Counted from the stretch's first letter, positions 1 to 10,559 are shown. The stretch is DNA of 64,000 nt from Maylandia zebra (GCF_041146795.1 NC_135170.1:34716533-34780532), one strand, 5' to 3'. The notes: a model not told the origin generated them from the sequence alone. A program made the numbers and translations.

Positions 1-1950
1 GTAAGTTGAATGAGAATTTGAAGGGTCTCCCCATTGAAATACATGGGAAATTTTTGTTGAATAAAGTTGAATAAAATTAAAAATATAAATGTTAAAAATA
101 TGAAAAATAGAAGCAGTCATGTCCAAAATAATAGGAATCTAACGATGTTTGAATGGTTTTTCTAAGTTGAACGGTTTTGAAGGAGTAGGCTTTCAAAAAA
201 CGTACGGAATAGATAATAATAAAATAGAATAATAATAAAGATTCGAATAACAATACTGTGAATGCTTTTCAAGCATTCACACTAATAATAAAGATTCGAA
301 TAACAATACTGTGAATGCTTTTCAAGCATTCACACTAATAAAGATTCGAATAACAATACTGTGAATGCTTTTCAAGCATTCACACTAATAATAAAGATTC
401 GAATAACAATACTGTGAATGCTTTTCAAGCATTCACACTAACTAGAAAGTGCATTTTCTGAAGAAACTGCAGTGTGAATGCTTGAATCTGAATGTATGCA
501 CTGAAATGAATTAATTGCTGAATTTTGAGTTAAAAATATTGAATGAGATTAAAAAAAAAAAAAAAAAAACGAATTTAACCTGAAAACAAAGGTGCTGAAC
601 TGCTAAAAGCTGAAGGTTACACAGAAGAAGGAGTTGGAAAAAAACTGAAAATGTTTTAAATGTAAATTAGAAAACCCTAAGAAATGAGAAAAGAACATTT
701 AGAGTCAGAAAACATCTGAAAGAATATTAAAAGGTCATATTCTTTGAATCACTGAATGACTCAAATGTGATCCCTCCACTTTGATCCACACAGTTTAAAA
801 AGTTTAAATGCCTGAGCTTTGAAAGACACGGTGTTGGAAAGAGAACAATAATGGCGACAATTTGAGGGTAAAATGATGGCTGTAACACTGTGGACACAGC
901 AGCAGTTGAAAGAGAAGTGCTTAAGATGAATCTTGGCAGAGTGGCAGGCAGAGCTCGTTAAGCAGGCAGGTGTGAGCCTGGTTGCTATAGTGACCGCACC
1001 CAATGGCTCCATACACACGTACACAGACATGCGCCTCACTTTTGCTGCTTAAAATGAACAGAAAAGTCAGGCCGAAACAAATCGCTCCCAAATGAAAAGT
1101 AAAAGTCGTATTGACAAAATTCTTTCACCGTGAGCGACAGCAATGTCTAGTCTACCTAATTCTCAGTTTTCATGCCTGTGGAGCTTATTATATGGACGTG
1201 GTGACAGTGGAAAGACACCATGCTCTTCTGATTTTCAAACGAACCTTCTGAGCCATTTTAACATTAGAGTCTATGGAAGAGTTGGAGGGAGGAGGCTGTG
1301 CATTGGTGACATTTATGAAAGAACCATAACACCTAGGACAATAGTAAACACATTGGATGAAAGAGGACAGCCATGGCTACGTTTTGAGGGTAAAATCATA
1401 CCTGTAGAGCAAACGCTGTGGACACAGCAGCAGTTTTAAAAAAGATTTTAAGATTAATTTTTTTGCTCCTCTCACTCTAGCAGTTGAGCTGTCTCACTCT
1501 AGCCCCAACATTCCGTCCCATACACACCCATTATAAACTCTGAAACGGGTGAAAAAACATCATGAAACTTAAACTGGAACTGAAGAAAAAGTATAATAGA
1601 TATTGAAAAGATAAATACAAGTTGAATAGTTGAATGTCTTGTCTTCGTTTTAAAGTTTGAATGGTGGCTCTATGTCAATGTATGTGGAAGTAGTAAGAGT
1701 TTAAAAATGAGTAAGTTGAATGAGAATTTGAAGGGTCTCCCCATTGAAATACATTATAAATTTTTGTTGAATAAAGTTGAATAAAATTAAAAATATAAAT
1801 GTTAAAAATGAGAAAAATAGAAGCAGTCATGTCCAAAAGAATAGGAATCTAACGGTGTTTGAATGGTTTTTCTAAGTTGAACGGTTTTGAAGTAGTAGGA
1901 TTACAAAAAACGTACGGAATAGATAATAATAATAAAATATAATAATAAAG
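1..1950. repeat. Long direct repeat, two copies 1710 bp apart
   Basis: Bases 1-235 recur at about 1711-1945 with only scattered substitutions; both copies begin gtaagttgaatgagaatttg and each runs into the palindromic minisatellite described separately. Between them are two weaker internal copies of a segment containing ctgtggacacagcagcag (about 890 and 1415). A 98-codon ORF at 1143-1439 lies in this repeat and resembles no family I know. The structure suggests a tandemly arranged or LTR-like complex repeat, but I cannot assign a class. Confidence 0.75.
232..441. repeat. Palindromic minisatellite, four copies
   Basis: Four tandem copies of a unit of about 50-53 bp. Each contains the perfect hairpin GTGAATGCTT-TTC-AAGCATTCAC followed by actaataa(taa)agattcgaataacaatact. 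The units differ mainly by one extra 'ata'. Both the palindrome and the spacer between palindromes are repeated, so this is a satellite and not a CRISPR array. Confidence 0.9.
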
Positions 1951-2046
1951 ATTAGAAGAACAATACTGTGAATGCTTTTCAAGCATTCACACTAATAAAG
2001 ATTAGAAGAACAATACTGTGAATGCTTTTCAAGCATTCACACTAAT
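1943..2046. repeat. Second minisatellite block, two copies
   Basis: Two further copies of the same hairpin unit as at 232-441, here with agattagaagaacaat in place of agattcgaataacaat. They lie at the equivalent position of the second long direct repeat and directly abut the hAT element that starts at 2047. Confidence 0.85.
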
Positions 2047-2594
2047 TAGGGGTGCAACGATACTCGTATCGATATTGAACCGTTTGATACAGTGCTTTCG
2101 GTTGGAGCAGCAGCTGCTCTACTCTGAGCCCCTCCCGGATGGCCGAACTTCTCACCCTATCTCTAAGGGAGAGGCCAGCCACCCTTCGGTTCTGCTGAGC
2201 CAAATAAGACAGGTCAGGGTGAAGAAGTGACAGCCAAAGAAAAGCTTACCACAAAACGGAAAAGTTATGACAAATCAGACTATAAGGCAAAAAGAAAGTG
2301 CAGCTTTATGGTTTCATGGACAAAAGAATTTCTGTGGCTGCAATATGATGAGCTAAATAACCAGGGGTTCACATAAGTGGTCCGCAGGTGCGCATTCGCT
2401 GTCAAAATAAAAAACACGCACAAGGGTTAGGGTTAAATTTAAAAACTGTACTTTTGAGTTAAAATATATATTTATAATTTTAATAAATGACAAATTAAAA
2501 AGGCATGAACATTTTTTTTGTATCGAAAAAATATCGAACCGTGACACCAAAGTATTGAACCGAACCGTGAATTTTGTGTATCGTTGCACCCCTA
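2047..2594. mobile_element. Degenerate hAT-family element
   Basis: The ends are inverted: taggggtgcaacgatac at the left and gtatcgttgcacccct(a) at the right, a hAT terminal type common in fish. Inside, at about 2295-2373 on the + strand, a reading frame contains WTKEFLWLQYDE, matching the TTF/BED-like zinc-finger N-terminus of hAT transposases (the family usually has F.W..Y at this point), and it soon meets a stop. No clear 8-bp target duplication is visible, perhaps because the insertion is at the edge of the minisatellite. It is not coding. Confidence 0.7.
2105..2200 (-). mobile_element. Rex3-like LINE 3' fragment inside the hAT element
   Basis: The stretch with gagcccctcccggatggccg, then ctcaccctatctctaaggga and ggccagccacccttcgg, is the reverse complement of the conserved 3' region of Rex3-type fish non-LTR retrotransposons, as I remember it. 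It is a fragment of about 95 bp with no coding capacity, apparently captured by or inserted into the hAT element. Confidence 0.5.
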
Positions 2595-2599
2595 ATGGG

Positions 2600-3150
2600 A
2601 ATATGACAGTAAATACTAAATATTAAACATTATTGTGCAGCACATAAGATCAACAGAACACAGTGTGCTTTGAGGTAGGAGCCAAAAAGGGTGTAGTTTG
2701 TGGGTGTGATCACCCGTGTGTACACCTGTGAGCATGGACGCGCTTGTTTTTAAAAGGTTCCTTCATGTAATGATCTGCTAGAGGGTGTGGGGGGGCCACA
2801 GCCCCGTCCTCCAGGGCATGAAGCAGGTATGGAGGAGATCAAAACTCCAGACATCCAGAGGCCCTCAGAACCACATTAATCTAAGATGTTATGTAAAATC
2901 ATTCATGATCGAAGACAAACACTGATCAAATCCAAATTTAATATGTACAAGAAAGAAAAGAAAAATCATCAATGACTCATAATGTGATGCTAAAAAACTT
3001 AAAAAAATAATCACAATAAATAATCCACAGAAGTGTTTGTATTTGTTAAGACTTCGTGTAATTTTAGCATCTTCTTCTTCTTCTACCAAAACCAATGAAA
3101 ACCAGCCAATCAATGACAGCCTGTTATTTGCATCGCAGGACTCTGAAACG
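2600..3150. other. Non-coding spacer before the first pentraxin gene
   Basis: I see no gene here. The sequence is ordinary AT-rich intergenic DNA with a short g-rich run near 2787 (gtgtgggggggcc) and a ttcttcttcttcttct tract near 3069. Confidence 0.6.
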
Positions 3151-3172
3151 GGGAGGATTTCTGGTACTCAGG

Positions 3173-3223
3173 TTATAAGACTGCCCAGCTGACTGTCTGC
3201 ATTAGGACCTTTGGAGCATCACA
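3173..3223 (+). promoter_or_regulatory. Core promoter and untranslated first exon of pentraxin A (predicted)
   Basis: A TATA-like box, ttataaga at 3173-3180, lies about 45 bp before a splice donor (aca|gtacgta, exon end 3223). A pyrimidine-rich acceptor ending ttttctgcag at 3338 precedes gtttgtggagacaaaATG. This implies a short 5'UTR exon spliced to the first coding exon. The equivalent region of the second pentraxin gene keeps the donor (gtatgtatac) but lacks the TATA-like box. Confidence 0.45.
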
Positions 3224-3352
3224 GTACGTATACAGCTTCATTTTACTTTGTAACTTTACATAACTTTCAAAAAACTCCCACTGATATTCTGTGTATAAAT
3301 TAAAATCATGTTAACATATGAGTCTCATTTTCTGCAGGTTTGTGGAGACAAA

Positions 3353-4687
3353 ATGAGACCTCTGATTGGCCTTTTCCTCATCGCCGTCTCCATGGCATTG
3401 GCTGGTAACGGTTTCTCTGTTCTTTTGTCCATCTCTGTGCAAGTTTGTAATTATGTCATTATTTACTTTTTATTGTTTATCTCATTTTCTATTTTTCTTT
3501 ATATGTTTTCTTGTCTTGATTAAATCCTTTTATCTGTCATTCATCCTCTCAGTGGCTCAGATGTCAAAATTTTTCATTTTTAAGAGCTCATTAAATTTGT
3601 GTGATGTCAGTTAAAACAGAACTAACAACAACAAACACATTTATGTACATAAACAGCTCTCGTGGGAGAGTTAAAGACATGGAGTTTGTTGCAGCTGAGT
3701 GTTTTGAACCTTTCAAAGGTTACAGGCCAAACCAACTTTATTTATAAAGTGCTCTAAGAACAGCAAGTTCTGACCAAAGTGCTTAACATTACGAAGAGAA
3801 TGAAAATATGAATTAGTTCATACAATTTAATTACAATTAATTCGTTTACAATTTCATCAACACAAAAGAAAACTCTGCTTCTCAGGGAGTGTTCCCATTA
3901 AGACCCTGGTATTCTCCACTGCGACGAGCACCAGTTATGTTGAGATGATCCCTCAAAGGCCGATGAACCTGACTGCGTTCACTCTGTGCATGCGAGTGGC
4001 CACGGAGCTCAGCGGCCAGCGAGAGATCATCCTCTTTGCATACCGGACTGGAAGCTACGATGAGCTGAATGTGTGGCGTGAACTGGATGGAAGGTAGGAC
4101 ATCTCAAAGTCAACAGCATCTACACTGTGAGCTTTACAAAAACAATATCAACCAAATTTGATCTTATTGGTCCTGGTGTAAAATTGTTTTGATTCAAATG
4201 TAGTAAAATTATGATTTTTCATGAAGCTGCCTGTGTGCAAGACTTTTATGACTAAAGGACGTATGGATGTTGTGTGTGCAGACTGTCCTTTTACATGGCT
4301 GGAGGTGGTGTTTTATTTAAAGTCCCTGAGCTCGCAGCCCTGCAGACCCACCTGTGTGTCACCTGGGATTCCACTTCAGGTTTAGCTGCCCTCTTCCTGG
4401 ACGGAAAGAGGAGCTTATCTAAAATCTACAGGAAGGGTCACACTGTCAGGGCAGGAGGCAGGGTTATCCTGGGACAAGATCCGGATTCTTTCCTGGGTTC
4501 TTTTGATGAGCAGCAGAGTTTTGTTGGTGAGATCTGTGATGTGAACATGTGGGATGTTGTTCTGGCAGATAGCGTGATCCAAGGCATGTTTGCAGGGAAG
4601 AGAGAACCAAGAGGAAATGTTTTTGACTGGGAAAGCACAGAGCTGAGAATTAACGGGGACGTCGAGGTCGCCATTCGTGAGCTGTAG
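3353..4687 (+). CDS. Pentraxin (CRP/serum amyloid P-like), copy A
   Basis: Coding exons join(3353..3404, 3886..4093, 4282..4687); 666 nt, 221 residues, all junctions GT-AG and phases closed. Residues 1-18 form a hydrophobic signal peptide, so the protein should be secreted. The pentraxin signature HxCx(S/T)WxS is present as HLCVTWDS (H110-S117). C52 and C112 are the expected disulphide pair. The region GQDPDS...FDEQQSFVGE corresponds to the calcium-site loop of CRP (QEQDS...Q-S-VG). Pentraxins are pentameric, calcium-dependent pattern-recognition proteins that bind phosphocholine or polysaccharide and opsonise microbes. Length matches short pentraxins (about 220). It is the first of a tandem pair; compared with copy B its C-terminus stops after AIREL, lacking the seven residues YTPEADV. 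CRP versus SAP cannot be decided from this sequence alone. Confidence 0.92.
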
Positions 4688-4911
4688 CTATAATGCTCAC
4701 CCACAGGAATAACCCCATTCTGCTGTATGAAATAATGGCTATTAATCAAACTGTGTGTCAATATCACTAACGTTACTTTAAGTTTTTAGAAAACAAATAT
4801 GTGCTCACATCACCTGTTTTTAATTATATATTAAATACTCAACACAGATTCATATTGTTCTAGATTATTCTTATCACTTACTTGTACTTACTTTTAATCA
4901 CACTGTCATAG

Positions 4912-5310
4912 TCCCATTGTTGTATTATGAGAGTTTTTAGAGCTTTTCTGTCAGTTATTTCCATGCATTGAGTTCTTTTAGTTTCCTTCCCCAGTCTCAG
5001 TCTAACGTTGCTACATGTGGGTTTGTGTCTAACCGCTGCATTTGTTATTTGTCTTCATTTTTGCTACCCCTCCTGTCGCCTGTGTCTACTTACCCTAATC
5101 ACCCTTGTATGTGTGCCATCTTCCCCTCACACTTTTGTTTTAACGTCTGTGACGATATCTTGTATGTTTTCTCTCCATGCACTTGTGGATTTGGTTTCGT
5201 AAAAACTTTTACGTTTCCCTTTGTAGACTTGTGCCATCAGCTTATTAAAGATTGTCCTATTAAACCCTGCTGCCTCCTGTGTCTGCATTTCAATCCTCAG
5301 CTTTACACTC
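4912..5310. repeat. Interspersed repeat, unclassified
   Basis: A T/C-rich segment (ctgtcatagtcccattg through ctgcctcctgtgtctgcat). The opposite-strand style of sequence, with many ggaaacacaaaac-like phrases and an end near gggaccctgacag, recurs at 5880-6100 and 7370-7805. From memory this looks like a common fish dispersed repeat, but I cannot classify it and alignment is needed. Short ORFs inside it are composition-driven. Confidence 0.4.
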
Positions 5311-5716
5311 CATACAGTTGAAATAATATGCAGCTTGTGACATCGGCATATTTTATCACCAGGGGCTTAAAAATTAACAAGACAACACAGTGTCACTGAT
5401 AATGCTGACTTCCCGGTCTTCAGGCTCATAAGTATCTCTGTTCTGATATGGTGTTTTTCTATAGTACTGGAGAACTCAAAGCACTCAGTGGCACACAAAT
5501 AGTATAAAGGTGGTACTGCAGAAGAGTTTAGCTAATGTTTTGTACTACAGAACTGAAAAGAAGTATTTAGACTGTTTAGTTAAGTAAATGCTGTAATTGT
5601 ACTGTATTTGTAATCATATAAACAGTACATTTGACAATAACTGAAACCAGCAGCACTGGCCAACAATGGGTTGTGAGGTCATTTTTTTCATTAACATGCA
5701 AATTGTCATGACCATT

Positions 5717-5840
5717 GATCAACAAACACTGATTAAAGACCATTGATCATTGGTCATTCATTCCCCAGCTTTTTAGAAGCTGCAGTCAGCTGAGACTGGA
5801 TGGCCAATGATCAATGGTCTTTATTCAGTGTTTGTTGATC
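5717..5840. repeat. 41-bp near-perfect inverted repeat
   Basis: The arm 5717-5757 (gatcaacaaacactgattaa...) is the reverse complement of 5800-5840 with two mismatches, separated by a 42-base loop. The right side continues into gatgagtgacgaaacgtttc, a phrase typical of Penelope-like element termini in fish. It is probably the end of a foldback or PLE-derived repeat. Confidence 0.75.
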
Positions 5841-5879
5841 ACTTGGATGAGTGACGAAACGTTTCTCCCACTGGGAGAC

Positions 5880-6100
5880 ATGAAAAAGGAACCGTAGGCC
5901 TAACACTGAACACCGGAAAACTAAGTCTAAGCATACATCACATGGAGAACAGAGTTAGATCTTTACCAAGAACACAGAGGAGGCTCAGAAACCTAAAAAC
6001 CAGGAACTATAAATGTAATACAAACAGAAAACCATAATTGACAGAACAAAACTTGAACAAAAAGCACAAACACTGCGTGACCCAGGACCGTGACATTTTT
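5880..6100. repeat. Dispersed repeat related to 4912-5310 and 7370-7805
   Basis: An A-rich segment with repeated phrases such as ccaggaactataaatg and caggaccgtgacat, in the opposite orientation to 4912-5310. Family unknown; no coding potential. From 6100 to 6690 I see only AT-rich DNA. Confidence 0.35.
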
Positions 6101-6694
6101 CATTATAAAGCAAAAACCCCTCGATGTAATTTTTATTTTAGTGACAGAGCGCAAATATTTCCTTGCAGTTTTAAGTAAAATTTATATGATGTGATGAAAC
6201 ATTTTAAGACAAGTATATCAAGTTGAACTGTAGTAATGCTCTAGCAATATTATGGCATTATTAAACAATGTAAAGTTAGTATTACGTGTAGCTATTTCAG
6301 TGTTTATACTTATTAAATACACATGATGTATTTATATGTAACAATATTATAATTCAATAACATTTCTGGATATTTTACTTTTTATGGGTGGGATATTGTG
6401 TTATTACATGATAATAGTACTTTTCAGCAATTTTTAACCTGATTAATTTTATTGCAGCAGTGTTTGAATATATAATTATGTAATTTTGTTTTCACACATA
6501 CCTTCTATTTAACATGAAAAATCCACAGAAATACACCAAACTTTAACTTACCACCTTGTGAAAGTACATCAGTTTTCAGTACTATAATTATGGGAAATTA
6601 CTGTATGTTTTGGCACTACAACAGCTGGAATATGACAGGTTTTCTTGTTTTTTAAACGTTTTTTTACAGAGTACGTTTGCAACATTAATAACAG

Positions 6695-7362
6695 TAGTCT
6701 GAGGAGCTTGGAAAGAAAAGCGTCTGGACTTCTTTAAGTTGTTTGAAGACGTTTCACCTTCATCCGAGAAGCTTCTTCAGTTCTAGGGTCAAATGGTGGG
6801 GAGTCCCAGAGTTAAGCTCTGTGGGAGTGCCCCCCCCGAGAGGACCCTCTAATGATCATCTACCTAATCACATGAGCCAAGGTGTGAAAACAGGTGTGGG
6901 TCACAATCAGCCAGAGTTTCAGGTGAGCTCATTGTGAAACCTGGCCCCACCCTATCATGTGATTTCCTGAGGTCAGATGGCCCAGGATGTGAGTGGGCGT
7001 TAAGGCGTCTGGGAAGAATCTCAAAACTAGATTATGATGGCAGCCAGTTGGTGTCGTAAACCCCCGCCTCTGTTCAAAGATGGTCGCTCACAGTGGACAT
7101 AGATGGCTTCTTTCACTCCTCTTTCAAACCATCTGTCCTCTCTGTCCAAAATGTGAACATTGGCATCCTCGAAAGAGTGACCTTTGACCTTTAGATGCAG
7201 ATGGACTGCTGAGTCTTGTCCTGTGGAGGTGGCTCTTCTGTGTTGTGCCATGTGTTTATGAACTGATTCTTTGGTTTCTCCAGTGTAGAGGTGTGAGCAT
7301 TCCTTGCTTCACTGCACAGCATATACAACGTTGTTTAGTTTGTGTTTGGGAGTTTTGACTTT
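6695..7362 (-). mobile_element. Penelope-like retrotransposon 3' fragment (GIY-YIG domain), broken
   Basis: On the minus strand, from about 7362 to 7027, the translation reads KLNNVVYAV, then ECSHLYTGET, RATSTGQDSAVHLHLKVKGH, ILDREDRWFERGVKEA, ERPSLNRGGGLRH. This is the C-terminal GIY-YIG endonuclease and tail typical of fish Penelope-like elements (Poseidon/Neptune type). A TGA stop replaces the usual cysteine codon just after NNVVYAVQ, so the frame is dead. The non-coding 3' end contains the characteristic gaagacgtttcacc motif near 6750. The reverse transcriptase portion is absent (5' truncation). Confidence 0.85.
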
Positions 7363-7369
7363 GGGTTTC

Positions 7370-7805
7370 TCTGATAAACATGAATTGATCTGAGAAACTC
7401 AGGATAGTCTTCTCCAAGCACGACATCCCAGCTTTTATTTAGAAACACAAGAATACAAACACTGATGATCAGGAGCAAACAATCCCAAAACGAGTAGACT
7501 CGGGGAAATGTGCAACAAGGAAACACAAAACCATGAGGGCAAACACCATAAACAAAAAAGTGTGGAGTTTTAACATAAATCCGAAGTTGAAACCAAAAGG
7601 ACGTTGTGAAGTCACAAAACGCAGAATGAACCTAAAGATTGACCCAGAACTAAAGCCATGAAATATAACCAAAAGAAACTTGAAAATACAAAACTAAACA
7701 CCAACAGTACAAAACCACGATCCAAACACTATCAAAAAAATTCCAAACTAGAGAAAACCTAAAAGTCAGAAAAACTCGAAGCCCTCAATCCAGGGACCCT
7801 GACAG
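7370..7805. repeat. Dispersed A-rich repeat
   Basis: An A-rich segment (acaaggaaacacaaaaccatg through ccagggaccctgacag) of the same dispersed family as 4912-5310 and 5880-6100. No gene is visible between here and the second pentraxin gene; 8000-8300 holds several near-repeats of aattcaaat.a-type phrases. Confidence 0.4.
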
Positions 7806-8664
7806 CAGTCATAATACAGAGTAAAATTACAGATTATAAAGGTGACATTTTGACACACCTTTGCTACAATCACTCCATGTGCTATGGTACATAGATGATT
7901 GTAGCATTGTATGCATATTTGTTTCTTCCATATCTCCTGCATGTATACTGATAGGTTTGTTAGAATATAGTAATATAATTCAGGGAACCACATTTTAATC
8001 ATGCTGCATCAGTCTGAAAAATTCAAATGAGCATCAGTGTCTCATTTACAGGAAGAATTCAAATAAGAAACATTTGAATTGCAAAAAAATACAACAGAAA
8101 CAATTCAAATGAGCAGCAGTTTCTCTTCTGCAGAAACTATTGTCTGTTTTTCTCTTTGATAGAAATCTTTCTTGGACAATGGTCAGAAGACACGCTCGTG
8201 CTCATTTGCAAAATTCAAATAACCATCAGTGTGTTGTGAACAGAAAGAATTCAAATCAGAATTTATTTTTTAAATATTCCCTTTGAAATAAATGGCTAAT
8301 AAATAAAACACCCACAGGTAAAGGCATGGTTTGCAAAAAACAGTTAGAACTTTAATCTAAATGACCTTTAACTACATAACTCTGTAATTTTAGCAGCTGC
8401 TTCTACCAGTACCAGTGAACACCAAAACCTGAAACCAGTAAGGAAGTTTAGAGAGCTGTGACTGAAATGGGGAGAGTTCAGTCACCGCTCAGTCGTCTGT
8501 CTGCAGGAGGATCTTTGTAGCAGCTCAGTATGTATACAGCTTCCTTTTATTTTGTAACTTCATATGACTTTTTGATAATCAATGCTGTGTACAAATGTTA
8601 GATTGCATTAACACATGAAAATATCTCGAAGGCGTCTGATTTTCTGCAGGTTTGTGAAAATAAA

Positions 8665-10559
8665 ATGAGACCTCCAGTCATCCTTTTCCTCATGACAGCA
8701 TTGGCCGGTAACTGTATACCTCTCCATGTCGTCCTCTTGTGCACATTTTAAGTTATTTTATTATTTATTTTCTGGTTTTCTTTGTAAACTTAAAATGCAT
8801 TTATCTGGTATTCAGGCTTTCAGTGGGAGAAAACACAGCATTTAAACAGTGATTTCAGTGACCTTCATTTTAAGAATTCTTTAAATTTGCGTGACACCTC
8901 TGTTTTTCCCCTGCCTGTCAACTTAGTTATACCATCTAATTATTTTTATACAGAAAAACACAGTTTTACCACAGTTTCTTTTTTAAACCATTTCAAAGTT
9001 TTAGTAATGTTTTTATTTATTTTCCTGCCTCTCAGGGAGTGTTCCCATCAAGACCTTGGTTTTCCCCATTGAGTCATGCACCAGTTTTGCTGAGATGATC
9101 CCTCAAAGGCCGATGAACCTGACTGCGTTCACTCTGTGCATGCGAGTGGCCACGGAGCTCAGCGGCCAGCGAGCGATCATCCTCTTTGCATACCGGACTG
9201 GAAACTACGATGAGCTGAATGTGTGGCGTGAACTGGATGGAAGGTAGGACATCTCAAAGTCAGCATCTACACTGTGAGCTTCCCCCAAAAATAATATCAA
9301 CCAAATCTGAAAAGTTCCCACTCACATATTTCATGTACACTAACTTTATTCTGTTAATGGAGGCATGCTGGGATAGACTCCAGGCTTTCACGACCCTGAT
9401 AATGTTCAGCATAAGAGAATGGATTGGTTTCAACAGAATGTGTCAAAATGAAAATTACAGATGGATTTCTCCTGTACTTACAAATCTATGAAGGAAAAAC
9501 AGCCCACAGTATGACCTCCCATTATGTGGTTTATTAAACATGCTGAAGTTAATGTGGAGCACAGTCGGGGGTCAGGTGGTTTTTACAGTGGCCCTGAGAG
9601 GCCAAATGGACAGCAACTTCAGAAAACACCAGCAATAAGAAAAATGCTGCAAAAGCACACAAAACACAACAGAAATAGGAAAAAACAAATCTCCAAAAGC
9701 ACAAGGGAAGTGTTTCTGGGGAGACAATAACCAGAGGGACCAGTTGCAGCAACCAAAATATGCTAAGCATTGTACTGGGAGACACTTAGAAGAAGTGGAG
9801 GATCTATCAGTTTTGTGAGGAAAGAAACGATGAGAGGTAAGTGTGTTAGCCTAACTATTAGTTATTTGAATCATGAGATTAAAACACACTTACCCAGCAT
9901 GTTTTGGTTTCTACAACTGGTCCGTCGGGTTATTGTCTCCCCAGAAACACTTCCCTTGTGCTTTTGGAGATTTGTTTTTTCCTATTTCTGTTGTGTTTTG
10001 TGTGCTTTTGCAGCATTTTTCTTATTGCTGGTGTTTTCTTAAGTTGCAGTCCGTTTGGCCTCTGAGGGCCACTGTAGGGTTTTACATTAAGCTGGCTGTG
10101 TGCAGACTTATAATGATTGTTTGTGTGTGCAGACTGTCCTTTTATCTAGCTGGAGATCCTGTTTTATTTAAAGTCCCTGAGCTCGGAGCCCTGCAGACCC
10201 ACCTGTGTGTCACCTGGGATTCCACTTCAGGTTTAGCTGCCCTCTTCCTGGATGGCAAGAGGAGCTTATCCAAAATCTACAGGAAGGGTCACACTGTCAG
10301 GGCAGGAGGCAGGGTTATCCTGGGACAAGATCCGGATTTTTATCTGGGTGATTTTGATAAACATCAGAATTTTGTTGGTGAAATCTGTGATGTGAACATG
10401 TGGGACGTTGTTCTGGCAGATAGCGTGATCCAAGGCATGTTTGCAGGGGAGAGAGAACCAAGAGGAAATGTTTTTGACTGGGAAAGCACAGAGCTGAGAA
10501 TTAACGGGGACGTCGAGGTCGCCATTCGTGAGCTGTACACTCCTGAAGCTGACGTGTGA
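8665..10559 (+). CDS. Pentraxin (CRP/serum amyloid P-like), copy B
   Basis: Coding exons join(8665..8707, 9036..9243, 10133..10559); 678 nt, 225 residues, GT-AG junctions, phases closed. It is the tandem paralogue of copy A in the same orientation, about 4 kb downstream. The signal peptide is short (MRPPVILFLMTALAG). The signature HLCVTWDS and its cysteine partner are intact. The calcium-loop region reads GQDPDFYLGDFDKHQNFVGE, so the exact ligands differ from copy A (EQQS replaced by KHQN). The C-terminus runs seven residues longer, ending YTPEADV. Intron 2 is enlarged by a foldback transposon that copy A lacks. The untranslated first exon is probably near 8500-8528 (donor gtatgtatac). Expected role as for other short pentraxins: a secreted, calcium-dependent innate-immune lectin. 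Confidence 0.92.
9586..10074. mobile_element. Foldback (long terminal inverted repeat) element in pentraxin B intron 2
   Basis: The left arm (about 9586-9760, beginning cagtggccctgagaggcc) and the right arm (about 9898-10074, ending ggcctctgagggccactg) are nearly perfect inverted repeats of about 175 bp around a unique spacer of roughly 135 bp. No transposase is encoded. The terminal cagtggcc type and arm structure suggest a non-autonomous DNA transposon. It is absent from intron 2 of copy A, so it inserted after the gene duplication or was lost from A. Confidence 0.85.

Noticed and set aside
232-441. CRISPR-like array of palindromic repeats
   Set aside because: The intervals between palindromes are themselves identical repeats and the window is a vertebrate genome, so this is a minisatellite.
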